64,000 nucleotides of DNA, taken from NCBI GenBank assembly GCA_013368325.1, contig JAACJK010000001.1, positions 3,596,001 to 3,660,000 of the forward strand, read 5' to 3'. Under the pieces are notes generated by a model. The model did not search any database, was not told the DNA's origin, and saw nothing but the letters and a program-made list of their open reading frames with translations. This document shows positions 20,390 through 30,575 of this stretch, in pieces; positions within the stretch are counted from its first letter, which is position 1; every line of letters begins with the position of its first letter. Origin of the DNA: Ephemerocybe angulata. Lineage: Eukaryota > Basidiomycota > Agaricomycetes > Agaricales > Psathyrellaceae. The position numbers were made by a program, and so were the translations under genes.

Positions 20390-23300
20390 TTCCTCTCATT
20401 TATCATATGCATAGATCTCCATACGAGCACCGCGTTGTTCGCCCACACGTCTCCATCCTAATTTTCCGACCGCCTCAAGCTTTTATATACTGGTTAAGTA
20501 GGCAAATATCAGGAACCGCAATATGGCTCGTACCCCGCGAGAGGATGAGCTTCCCGCACAGATCCAACTGGGGTTCAGCATCTCGGAGTCGCCCCACTCC
20601 AACGGTGTGTGTGTGTGTGTGTATCATAGCACACTCGAGAGTGCGTCACCACTTTAGGCTGAGCGACGAATCCTTCCAGCCTCGAACTTACAATCTCACG
20701 CACAAGGCCCGCAGCTATCACCCCCCCCATCCCCCTCCAAGCCCTCAATCCTCGACTAAACCCGCCCCGTCCATACCCAACGCGCAGGCTCCACCCCTCC
20801 ATCAGCGCTCGGATGGCTCTCAAGGCACACAACACAACAACAACACTCGTACGCACTTCCACAAGCCCACACCGGCCTCGGGCGACGACTCACCAAACAC
20901 CCGAGAAACAGAACGACCCGGCGACCCCCAACCATACCGACTCAACTCCTCAAACAAACCGCTCTCGAAGCGTCCCGCCACACCCACGAATATCCATTCA
21001 TCCATTCCCGACACCACCCCAACCACACAGCGCACCCCAACAAACCCATCGCAGAACCTCTCATCGTAAAACCTCCATCCACCCCAACCAGCCAAACCGC
21101 ACCTCCAAAGCCACTCAGCCGCCGCGCCCACTCGATCTCCATGACCAGTGACAGAATGCACTCCCGCTCCCAATCCAGCTCACACTTCCGACTACCCAGC
21201 GACGAGGGCCCACCCCCGAAAACAAACAAACGGACGAACGAACAACAGACACCACTCTTGCACCACCTGCTCGCTCACTGGGAACCCCGACGCTCTCTGA
21301 GAACTGCGCAGTACACCGAACGACAGACAGCTCGCGTTTATCGTTTTTCATCAACCAAGTATCAGGAGACGCACTTCAACAGCGAATACAAGTACGAATG
21401 AAACAAACCGCGTACTTATCCCCAACCCGTGCAAGAAGAACACCCACCGTGGCTGGCTGGCTGGTCGATGGCAAATTACCCTTCGAATCATAGCACCAAT
21501 CAAAAGACTTTCCCAACCCCAAGAGCCCGACCCTGTGGTACACCACAAGGCAATTAAACGATACCCCCACACCTTCATCTAACCCAAGAAACAGAAAGGA
21601 AACACCGACCGTGTCATATAACAAACCACAAAAAGACCTACAAACACAGAAACACAGACAAAATATACGGACCGAACAACGTCGGTCGGTCGAACACACA
21701 CTCTCTCGCCGTATGAAGGAACAGTCAGTAAACACGTCCACCGCACGCGGCACACAATCGACTGAATGCACGGACCGCGTATTCATCCCATCAATCCCCA
21801 TCCCCGCCAACCGACCGACCGTCCGCCTTCTAGTTCTCGTTCTTCATCCCCTTCTTCATTCATTGAGTCGCTCCCGAGTCAGCAGGACCGTGGACGCACC
21901 GACCTACACCCCAAACCAATAAGCACACATACCCCCAAAGCGACGTTCGTTCCAACCGCAACGCACCTCTACAAAAAAAAAATCCTCCGCCCAAAATAGC
22001 CAGCCCTCTTCAAGTTCCCCCTGCTCTCCTCCCCGCTCTCCCCCTCTGACAGACACCCTGCCCCCTCGCAGCTCGCCAATATCACGTCCATAGATCTCGT
22101 TACGAGCGCAGACACCTCCCTCCCGTTCCCGTTCCCCCCCGCCCCGCTTCATCCAATGATAATCAATCAATCGTAAGGCTCGTACCCAGCGGGGAGTTTA
22201 CTGCGGTACACTACCGATGAGAACTCGATGAGCGAGTCGCGCCCAGCGCACAGAACCAACAGATCCGGTTCGTCACCGTTGTCGACGAATCCCTTCCCCG
22301 ACCTTGAAATCGCACGCACTACACAGAGAGATCCACGCTCAGTGAGGCTTTGAACCGTGGAGTGTCGACCGAGGCTTGAACAATCTCCAAGCTTCAACCG
22401 ACACTCCACGGTCCAAAACCTCACATACCCAACGTACACATGCCCCCCCTCCGATACCCCACCCACAACCCGAGCCGCGAAGCTTACAAGGCCTTCGCCT
22501 CTCCGAAGTCCACTCGTACCCACTTCCACAAGCTCACACGGCCCCCCAGACTCACCTAACACCCGAGAAAACGAAAGACTCCATCCATCCTGCCCACCGA
22601 ACTCAAAATCCGAACCACCGCCACCCACCAAAAGGTCCCACAATCGAATCGAATCCCATCCCAGAACCCCAATCCACCTCCCCGCCCGACTCGCAGCGAT
22701 ACCCAAGAACCCCCATCCCTCCCCTCCCCAATCCACCAAACACACAAGCAAACGAACCAAACGGACGGACGAACAAACAGCACGCACCACTCTCACACCA
22801 CCCGCACTCTGAACTACGCCGCGACGGCGAAGGCCCAACGAGTTCCGGTGCGCGATAAACATATCAGCTGTGTCGCCTAACACCAAATCAACAACTTAAC
22901 AGTATACGAACGAACGAAACAATTCCCGTACTTTAACTTATCTCCACCCCGAGCCAAAGGCAGGAAGAACGAACCCCGCTATGGGTGGTCGATGATGACT
23001 TACCCTCTAAATCGTTGCGCTAATCAATATCATACCGTACCGAAGCCCAAACCTCGACCGTGGTACCCCCGTGATACACCCCCACACCGTCATCCAACCA
23101 AAAAAAACCAAAAAGAAACACCGACCGTATGTCATGTCATATAACAAAATCGCAAAGACCTACACACAGACAAAATACACGAACCTAACAACATTGAACA
23201 CAGACGTCGGTCGAACTCTCTCTCAATCCAATGAAGAACAGTCAGTAAAACGTCCACCGCACGCGGCACACAATCGACTGAATGCACGGACTGGTGTATT

Positions 23301-23510
23301 CATCTCTTCATCCCCCATCCATCCCGGCGCCCCTCCCCGTCGCAGTCGTCCGTCCAAAACTGAGGGTGGAATCGTTCAAGGTCCGAAGGAATGGAATCGA
23401 AGGCCGGGGTGTATGCATAGCGCGACGCGCTCGATCCTAACGAGACGAAACAGACCGAATCAGCACCCCCACCCTTTACAGCCCCAACACCCACTCACCT
23501 CTACAAAAAT
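20390..23510. repeat. C-rich diverged tandem duplication, period about 1.5-1.7 kb
   Basis: Two diverged units, roughly 20,400-22,000 and 22,080-23,510, share ordered blocks: CATAGATCTC...TACGAGC at 20409 and 22087, CACCGACCGT...GTCATATAACAAA near 21,605 and 23,120, the block with GTCCACCGCACGCGGCACAC at about 21,737 and 23,248, and CCTCTACAAAAA...ATCCTCCGCCC near 21,966 and 23,500. The last block in the second unit is the 3' end of the BuGZ-like gene, so unit 1 carries a decayed copy of that gene end. Simple (GT)n lies near 20,604. Long open frames here are low complexity and not credible genes. Confidence 0.6.
22354..22412. repeat. 14-bp inverted repeat (hairpin)
   Basis: ACCGTGGAGTGTCG at 22354-22367 is the perfect complement of CGACACTCCACGGT at 22399-22412, with a 31-bp loop that itself contains a GCTTG/CAAGC pair. 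It could extrude or act as a stem in RNA. No function is known. Confidence 0.7.
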
Positions 23511-25171
23511 CCTCCGCCCTAGCCCTCTTCTTCCCCCTCCCCTCCTCCCCTCTCCCATCCCCATGTCCTTCCCCTCCCCCACCTCTCTCTCCCACTCCCC
23601 CTCCTTGACTCTGTCCCCTAGCAGCCCACCAATACCTCCCACACCGACTCCTCCTCTCCTCCGGGCTAAAATTCGCATCATTCCACTTCAACTCCGTCGC
23701 CTTCTTAAACTCGGGGTTCTTCTGCTTCAGAGATGGGTTTGGGAGGGTGAGCGGGGGGATGTTTTCTTGTCCTTGCGCCTGCGCCTGTCCCTGTCCATGT
23801 CCGTCGTTCCTTCTCTCAGATCCACTTCCGCCGTTTCCTCCATTCCCTCCCTGGGACTCATACTGCGACTGTGATTGCGATGGTTGCTGAGAAGACTGAG
23901 AAGCAGGCACGAACGAAGGCGTCGGCGGCCCAGGTCTCGGCGGCAACCCGCCCATCGCCATCCCCGGCATCCCAGGGCCTCCCCCCGGCATACCCGGCAT
24001 CCCAGGAGGACCCATCGGCGACATCCCAGGCGGAGGAGCACCGGGAGGACCACCGAACCCAGGCCCAGGTGGACCACCCATCCCTGGCGGACCAGGCGGA
24101 GACATACCCGGCATTCCAGGAGGAGACATACCGGGAGGCCCAGCGAACCCAGGCGGAGGCGGGAAGGGCGGGCGGGGGGCGCCTGGGGGGCCTGGAGGGA
24201 ATGGCGGCATCATTCCTGGGGGAGGGAAGGGCGGGTGGGGGAAGCCTGGTGGAGGGCCACTACGAACCACGGATATGTCAGTTATAAATGGTATAGAGAA
24301 GGAAGGGAGGAAGATAGAATTGAACGCACCCTGGAGGCATACCCATTGCGAATGGCGGGGGGAACGGCGGCGCACTGCCAGGCATCATCGGGGGCATCGT
24401 GCCAGGGAACCCCATCGGCGGCGCCCCATACCCTGGGGGCGTAGGCCCACCCGGTCCGGGCGTCGGCGTAGCCGGTACGCTATACGCCTGCGCCGGCGCC
24501 CCATACACCGACGTACTAGTAGTCGACTCGCCCCTCACATCCGCCCCGGAAGCGCCCTGCCCCATGAGCGCTTTGTGCGCCTCGAGCTGCGCACGGAGCT
24601 CATCTTCTGTGAGGGCGCGGTTCTCTGTTTTAGCGCGCTTGGGGGGCGGCTGGGAGATGGAGCCGGCGGAGAGGCCGAGTTCGATTTCTTTGCGGCGTTT
24701 GTAGTCTGCGACGTCGGGCGCGGGGATGCCTTCCATGCCGAAGATCTCGATTTCGTAGCCGTCGCGGCCTGGGAGGGCGTTGTCAATTCGCGGGAGGCTG
24801 CGAAGTTAGAGGTAAGAGGAGGATGGTTAGTGATAAGGAAAAGAGGAGGGGAAGAAAGCGCACTTGTCGGCATCGAGTTTGTGCACTTGTTGGATGTGCA
24901 CGGCGAGCCCGCCTGCGGTGTTGAGGCGGCGAGGGCAGAGCCCGCATTTGAAGTGTTTCGCCTTTTGGTGTTGCATGAGGACTGTGCACCGGTCAGTTGC
25001 TGTCAAAACCGATGATAACACGCGGTGCGCACCTTTTTCGTCCTCGAACTCGCGCTCGCAGTACCAGCACCATGGCCGGATCAGCTGTAGCAGGCAGAGA
25101 GTCAGTATATGCGGTTGGTTTTGGGGAGGAGGAGGAGTGGGACGCACAGGCTTGTTCTTCTTCTTTGCCAT
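23476..25171 (-). CDS. BuGZ/ZNF207-like zinc-finger protein
   Basis: Exons 25171-25148, 25084-25033, 24981-24864, 24797-24330 and 24259-23476 join in frame to about 481 aa. The N-terminus has the family signature: MAKKKNKP, then WCWYCEREFEDEK, the two C2H2-like fingers (VLMQHQKAKHFKCGLC, LAVHIQQVHK) and NALPGRDGYEIEIFGMEG. Animal ZNF207/BuGZ binds microtubules and the kinetochore protein Bub3 and also acts in splicing. The long Pro/Gly/Met-rich low-complexity region (about 210-340) fits the phase-separating part of that family. A GLEBS motif is not clear to me. The C-terminus has a basic KKRARAEDFC. The 3' end is duplicated in the neighbouring C-rich repeats. Confidence 0.88.
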
Positions 25172-26343
25172 GTTGCGGGACGACGGTGGTGGTGGTAAGA
25201 GTCAAAGGAGGGTGGGAATCAATTTCCCAAACACGGCACGCTTTCACGTGGCTTCGGCGCTTGCCGAGTTTGATTCCCACACTCGCGGCACCAGTCTCAA
25301 GCGCGATCCTCTAGTTCTCCCCTCTCCTTCACCTTCTGTATGAGGAATGTCGGGAAACCTTTTTTATTTGCGATACGCACCTCCGAGATATGTAGGCTAT
25401 GAGTATGGGATGGTGGACAAGAAGTGGGCCCTCGCGCCGACGCGTCGCAGCGCACATGTTGCGTCAGGTTTTGGGTTACATGGCACCTTACTTCGTAGAG
25501 GAACACGGGAGCGAAACACATCGCGTATAAAGGAGGATTGAGAAGAACGAAGATCGAGTAGCTGAATGTGGGTTTAACAAATCGAGAACAACAGCAAGGA
25601 TAAAATCACATTCACGTTGGGTAAGGCAAATGTACAGTGAAGCAATATCATGAGTAAAAGGACGGTTCTACAATACGGCAATTCAGCACACGTCGCAAGT
25701 CTGGGCGGCCAGGGTAGAGGAGGACACGTCGGAAATGAGACGTCCGCCACATCCGGCCGGATGCGACCGTGGCACGGTCTTGTTAAATAGAACTCCGCGG
25801 TCGGGGAAGCATAAGACGCTTACTTTCCGCATCGGAATAAGTCTCTTACTCTCCGCGCGTGCGGACTCCCGTCCTTCTATGTTCTATGATTCTGAGTCCA
25901 ACCCGGACTTCTACTTTATAATTTTCGCGTGTTCCGTTTCTTCTATCATAGCACCTTAGACTCTCAGAGTGGATCTTTATATATTTTCGATACCCTGATG
26001 AGATAATACTTAAATACTACTATCCTATACCCCAATTATGCCCCTCCACTGGGCTACTCATTAGGCCCGAACGTTTCTTCCCCCGCACTTTCGATGCCTT
26101 ATACCGTCCACTACTGAAGTAGTACGAGCAGTTATGTACCAGTGCTCTATCGACATCTCGGTGGAATGGCATTATCACCAGCCAACCAATTCTGAATACT
26201 AGAGTCTAGCATACTAAGCGTAACACACAGGGCATCCGAGAGATATCCATAAAAAAGGTTTATGCTGCTATTGACAAGGCTGACATCGAAGATGCAAAAG
26301 CCAGGGGAGCAATGGGCACGAACTGGATATGTATATCATTCCA
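25172..26343. other. Intergenic region, nothing recognised
   Basis: Only short overlapping open frames. The left part should hold the promoter of the BuGZ-like gene; the right part is AT-richer and probably the 3' flank of the F-box gene. Confidence 0.5.
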
Positions 26344-27885
26344 CTAATTCTCATACATATATATGCGCTGGTTGGGAAAGAGAGACTCTTCAACTTGGAT
26401 CACGTTCAAGGGCGAATCCTGGGTGACGTGATCCTCGCCTTCGTGGGGTACAGTCTCTCCTACCAACACCCCAACCAAGTCTTTCGAACACACCACCGTT
26501 CGCATTCGATGCTTTCTGCTCCTGGATATAAACCCGTTGATCGCCCGACACATGTAGCTCGGCGTCTCCCTGCCCTGTTGGACAATCAGCGCATCGATAT
26601 CACCCAATATAGGCTCCCACGCCGAAAGAAATGCGGGGAAGATGGGACCGATATTGTCGGTCTCAAAGGCGCTGGGAGCGAGCATAATCCAGAACTTGTA
26701 CCGGTACGCATCTTCCAGGTATGCTTTCGGATTTTCGAAGTCGACCTCGTGGTCATTCGGCTGTGCGGCGCACGCCATATGCCTTTCGCGACACTCAAAG
26801 AGCGTCATCTGGGTTCCATAACCGGAGGGGCGGACGTGGCGACCAACCAATGTCGCGATGCAGGAGAGATGGTCCGGGACTGCGGCCTGGAGGTGAACGT
26901 GAAGATGCACAATCTCGCAAGCTGGAATGGACACCTGTTGAACGAACACTTCGAGCTCTGCCGCTGTAAGGGTCATCTGTAGCTTGAAAAGGTGGTTTAG
27001 AACAACGGGGGGCGATGTTGTCGCTGCCGGGGCTGGGACTGTCGAGAATGGAACGTGGCCGAGAACGAGATACAAAAGATTCGGAAGGCGCCTCAAAATG
27101 TCGAGGACCTCTTGGAATGTGTTTGGAAAGGTGTGGATGCCAGGATGTTGTGGGTCGGGTAGTGTGTGGATCGTAACCTCAAGCCACCCCAACTCTGCGC
27201 CGAGCTGGAGGGCGCGCAAGTCCATCCAGCACGTTCTCAGGAACAAATCCTTGAGTGTCTTAAGACCTCCTGGAAAGAGGGTGCTGGGAAGGATATGCGT
27301 CTTCTCCCCATCGTAGTTTATATCCATGGTCAGTTCTTCTAGTACCGGAAACGAGCATCGGCTGAGGGCTTCGAGCACAGATGCGTTGATTGATGGTGTC
27401 GCCCCTTCGATGCCTGGTGTATCGAAGCATCTAAGCTTGAGAGTGCACGACTTGAGGCGATCGGCGTACGCAAGAACAGAAAGAATCTGGTTCGGTGTTG
27501 GATAATAATCGCTCCACTCCCAGCCTGACTCAAGACTGAGGTTCTGAGACCGTCGTGCGAGTTCCGTGCGGAAGTGCTGTGCAGCGATCGCCCGATTGTC
27601 GCCTTGAATATCGGAGGCTTCGTTTGAGGGATCTTCATCGTTTTCGTATGCCAACCGCTGGCTTGGTGGTATAATCAGCGCGTGATGCCTCCAGAGCTGC
27701 GGGGAATGATTAACTGCCAGATCTCGCCAGCGCTTGCATACTTGGGATACTGGCAGTATGATGCGAAGCCCCTCCCACCCTCTGAACCCTCTGGCGATAG
27801 GCCACTCCAAGGCTGGAATGAACTCGAATATCGAAAGTAGAGCGTCGTCGTCGAGGATGGCTGTAGGTGAGGCTGATGATGCCAT
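26344..27885 (-). CDS. F-box protein 1 (LRR-like), 513 aa
   Basis: Intronless frame. Residues about 8-70 form an F-box: AILDDDALLSIFEFIP, then LPVSQVCKRWRDLAVNHSPQLW. The rest has irregular leucine-rich stretches (LKSCTLKLRCF, LEELTMDI, LKTLKDLFLRTCWMDL), as in fungal F-box proteins where they choose targets for SCF ubiquitin ligases. It is a clear paralogue of the gene at 35,769-37,256, in the same orientation, with the chromovirus between. The C-terminus (VVCSKDLVGVLVGETVPHE...) is intact here and serves as reference for the damaged paralogue. Minus-strand TATATAAT lies about 75 bp upstream. Confidence 0.85.
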   Translation of the reverse strand: MASSASPTAILDDDALLSIFEFIPALEWPIARGFRGWEGLRIILPVSQVCKRWRDLAVNHSPQLWRHHALIIPPSQRLAYENDEDPSNEASDIQGDNRAIAAQHFRTELARRSQNLSLESGWEWSDYYPTPNQILSVLAYADRLKSCTLKLRCFDTPGIEGATPSINASVLEALSRCSFPVLEELTMDINYDGEKTHILPSTLFPGGLKTLKDLFLRTCWMDLRALQLGAELGWLEVTIHTLPDPQHPGIHTFPNTFQEVLDILRRLPNLLYLVLGHVPFSTVPAPAATTSPPVVLNHLFKLQMTLTAAELEVFVQQVSIPACEIVHLHVHLQAAVPDHLSCIATLVGRHVRPSGYGTQMTLFECRERHMACAAQPNDHEVDFENPKAYLEDAYRYKFWIMLAPSAFETDNIGPIFPAFLSAWEPILGDIDALIVQQGRETPSYMCRAINGFISRSRKHRMRTVVCSKDLVGVLVGETVPHEGEDHVTQDSPLNVIQVEESLFPNQRIYMYEN

Positions 27886-28294
27886 GGATGGAGGATTGAG
27901 ATGGGGTAGTGGGGTGAGTCAAGAGTATCGTGATTGCGAATGAGCGTTCCTTATCGATTATATACCGACCCGGCTGACAATCTGCCCGACGGGCTCGGCA
28001 CGTTGGGTTACATGTTTGTGGGTGTCTACGGTAGAGATTGATTGATCGCTATTCAATTGTTCAACCCGGCGTTTCATGACTAGATACAACGAACCTGCAC
28101 AACTAATAATTCATAGTACACCAGTACCTGGATCCCCCACAACACGAATAACTCTCCGTCCGCCTCGCACTGCATACACACATCCACACAAAACGTCATA
28201 TTTATAATCACTTCTGGTCCTTGGTGCAAAGGTACTTCCGATACTATTCACGCCTCCCCCCCGTAATCGAGTCGGAGATCCGTTTCACAGGTTT

Positions 28295-28475
28295 TGTTAC
28301 GATCCCTCCTGTATCGTCAGCCTCTCGGCTCACTTCCCTTATATACCTTCTGTCGTACACTCGGACTACTCTACTGTCGTCCTCTTGTATCTCCATACGT
28401 ATACACCTCTTGTCTCTTTGCCTTCGCCTGTGCCACGCCCGTCGCCCGAGCCTCCGAGCGTGTTCGATCCTGACA
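28295..28475 (+). repeat. 5' LTR of chromovirus element 1
   Basis: 181 bp, TG...CA ends. A TATATA box at about 28340-28345 predicts transcription start near 28,371, exactly where the sequence complementary to the primer site begins. Confidence 0.93.
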
Positions 28476-28490
28476 TTAGGACGACAGTAG
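28371..28490 (+). promoter_or_regulatory. Self-priming pair (Tf1/sushi type)
   Basis: CTACTGTCGTCCT in the LTR (28371-28383) is perfectly complementary to AGGACGACAGTAG just inside the LTR (28478-28490). In Tf1 and related elements the 5' end of the mRNA folds back on the primer-binding site and is cut to prime minus-strand synthesis, in place of a tRNA. The position about 30 bp after the TATA box agrees with this being the RNA 5' end. No TGG-type tRNA primer site follows this LTR. Confidence 0.8.
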
Positions 28491-28541
28491 TTTCTGGAAG
28501 GAAGTTTTGTGGATCGGATACGCGCCTGTAGCGACACGTCA

Positions 28542-30575
28542 ATGGACTCCCCAAACGCCAATCATCATATGAACTCCCCTCAAATCCCAAACCCGGACCA
28601 ATCCATGTTACAGAACGTTCAACTCCCTTCGTCACATCATTCCTTCAGCCATTCGTCCTCAGAATATGGTCACGACCCAGCTATCATGCGATTCATCCCC
28701 TCCACCATACAAATTCCCATCCGACCGCATACGTCCCCACATCCAGATATTCCTGCCAACCACTCAAATCTTTCCTATGTGTCAGCCCAGAACCAGCCAC
28801 TTTCGTTCTTTAATCAGCAAGATACTCTTGTCAACCACCCTCACTCTCCCAATCCTCGAACGCCCTCTAGGATTCCCTTACCCCCCTCGCCGTTGAACAC
28901 TAGACATCCTACACCTGCCAACATACCTTTGCCAACGTCCAGAGGTAGCTCCATGCGCAATACTCCCATCCCCATTCCGACGCCCCCCTGGAACGAGAGA
29001 GACGCGCGCGCGCCTATCAATTATGACGTCAACCACAACGGTGATCCCAACGAGGCGCCCATACAGCAACCTGCCCCCACCACCTGGAACGCTCTAGTCA
29101 ATCAACATCCTTCGCAACACATTCAGCAGTACGGTCAACATCAGATCAACCAGGTTCCTGCCATGCAGCAGCAGCAGTACACGTACGACCCAAACCAGCA
29201 ATTTCATCAGAACGAACACCCTTCGTACCATCCCAGTCAGCAGTTCTATCAAAACGAAGAAACTGGCTACCAAGCACAGAATCCGAACTATCTTGGTGGA
29301 ATCCCACACAACGCCGCGGCGCCTGTCAACCCCACCTTCAACGCCGCTCCCATCATTCAGAACTTCGCACAACCTGCTCAGAACCCTGTACCCATCCAGA
29401 ATTATGGCGACCTGAACGAGGAAACAGCGGAACACATCGCTGCACTCAACGATCGCATTCGCTATCTTGAATCTCAACGTGCTGCTTCGGCCGCAGCTCA
29501 TGCTTCCCGAAACGACCAACAGGCTGTTGCTTTCGCTCGGATGATGGAACGTCTAGAGATCCTCGAGAGCCGAAACCTCTCGGATCGTCTTCAGCGTCGT
29601 CGCTCCACATCCCCTGTAGATGACCCTCCTCGCACTCGCGGACTTCGGTGTGTGGAAGCTGAGGAATACGATGGGTCTGCTGCAGAACTTGAGTCGTGGC
29701 TAAACCAGCTCAGTCTAATGTGGGTATCAGATCCATCGAAGTGGAAGGACCACGACGTCAGGATCCGCTATGCATTCTCTCGCATGAGGAAACTATCGGC
29801 GAAGTCTTGGGTCGATACCGTCATGCCTGATTTCCTCCAAGGCGTCGTAACCTGGGCTTCTTGGGATGACTTCGTCGACACGCTACGTGGAGCCTTCCCG
29901 AGCGAAAACCGAAAGTTCAAAGCCCTGAACGCGATTAGGACAATCAGAATGGACGGTCGCAAACCGGTTCAGGATTTCTTTATCGAGTGGGAATCTCACG
30001 CGAGACACACTGGTATAAACCACGACGGACTCCTCCTGTTCCTCCTCGACGCGATAACGACTGGACTACGGGCGGGAATAGGTGCTCGGTTCGACCTCGC
30101 ATCCCTGGATACTTACCAAAAGTTCAAGGAAGCCGCGATCTCCGTCGACCAAAACTACAGAACCACACAGCAGGTCAACGCTCGCCTCAATCCTCTCGGT
30201 TTCCGCTCTCGAGCTGACGTGGCTTCCTCTTGGCGCAACCCTGCTGATCGCCTGAAAGGAAGGAGTCCCGCAGCCTCCCCGGACACTGGGAAGAAGCAAC
30301 AGACGAATGCGAACACCTCAAGTAACACTGGAGCAACCGCCGAACTACCCGCCGAAGCCGATAAGCTGAAGAGGGGTTGCTATAACTGCGGATCCACCGC
30401 ACACAAGATCAAAGACTGTCCCTTACCACCCAAGAAAGCTCATCACACCGTCCGCAACATTCTACTCGACATGTCTGACGAGGAAGTTCACCAATTGAGC
30501 GAAGACATGCAGGATGACGCTTACCTTGACAGAGAGTGCACGCATTTTTACAACGACTCGGAGGAGACGGTCTAA
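28542..30575 (+). CDS. gag: gag of chromovirus element 1
   Basis: 677 aa from the ATG at 28542 (MDSPNANHH). The N-terminal third is Pro/Asn/Gln-rich and prion-like (HPSQHIQQYGQHQINQ, NQQFHQNE). A coiled-coil-prone segment follows (AALNDRIRYLESQRAA, MMERLEILES), then the retrotransposon gag capsid domain (about 370-520, with LESWLNQLSLMW and VQDFFIEWESHA), a basic linker and one CCHC zinc knuckle, CYNCGSTAHKIKDC (about 612-625). It forms the virus-like particle and binds the element RNA. The stop at 30573-30575 lies beyond the -1 shift site used for pol. Confidence 0.92.
   Translation: MDSPNANHHMNSPQIPNPDQSMLQNVQLPSSHHSFSHSSSEYGHDPAIMRFIPSTIQIPIRPHTSPHPDIPANHSNLSYVSAQNQPLSFFNQQDTLVNHPHSPNPRTPSRIPLPPSPLNTRHPTPANIPLPTSRGSSMRNTPIPIPTPPWNERDARAPINYDVNHNGDPNEAPIQQPAPTTWNALVNQHPSQHIQQYGQHQINQVPAMQQQQYTYDPNQQFHQNEHPSYHPSQQFYQNEETGYQAQNPNYLGGIPHNAAAPVNPTFNAAPIIQNFAQPAQNPVPIQNYGDLNEETAEHIAALNDRIRYLESQRAASAAAHASRNDQQAVAFARMMERLEILESRNLSDRLQRRRSTSPVDDPPRTRGLRCVEAEEYDGSAAELESWLNQLSLMWVSDPSKWKDHDVRIRYAFSRMRKLSAKSWVDTVMPDFLQGVVTWASWDDFVDTLRGAFPSENRKFKALNAIRTIRMDGRKPVQDFFIEWESHARHTGINHDGLLLFLLDAITTGLRAGIGARFDLASLDTYQKFKEAAISVDQNYRTTQQVNARLNPLGFRSRADVASSWRNPADRLKGRSPAASPDTGKKQQTNANTSSNTGATAELPAEADKLKRGCYNCGSTAHKIKDCPLPPKKAHHTVRNILLDMSDEEVHQLSEDMQDDAYLDRECTHFYNDSEETV

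Noticed and set aside
22167..22886. 239-codon minus-strand frame in the C-rich repeat
   Set aside because: Low-complexity Gly/Val/Arg-rich translation of C-rich DNA, not conserved in the sister repeat unit.
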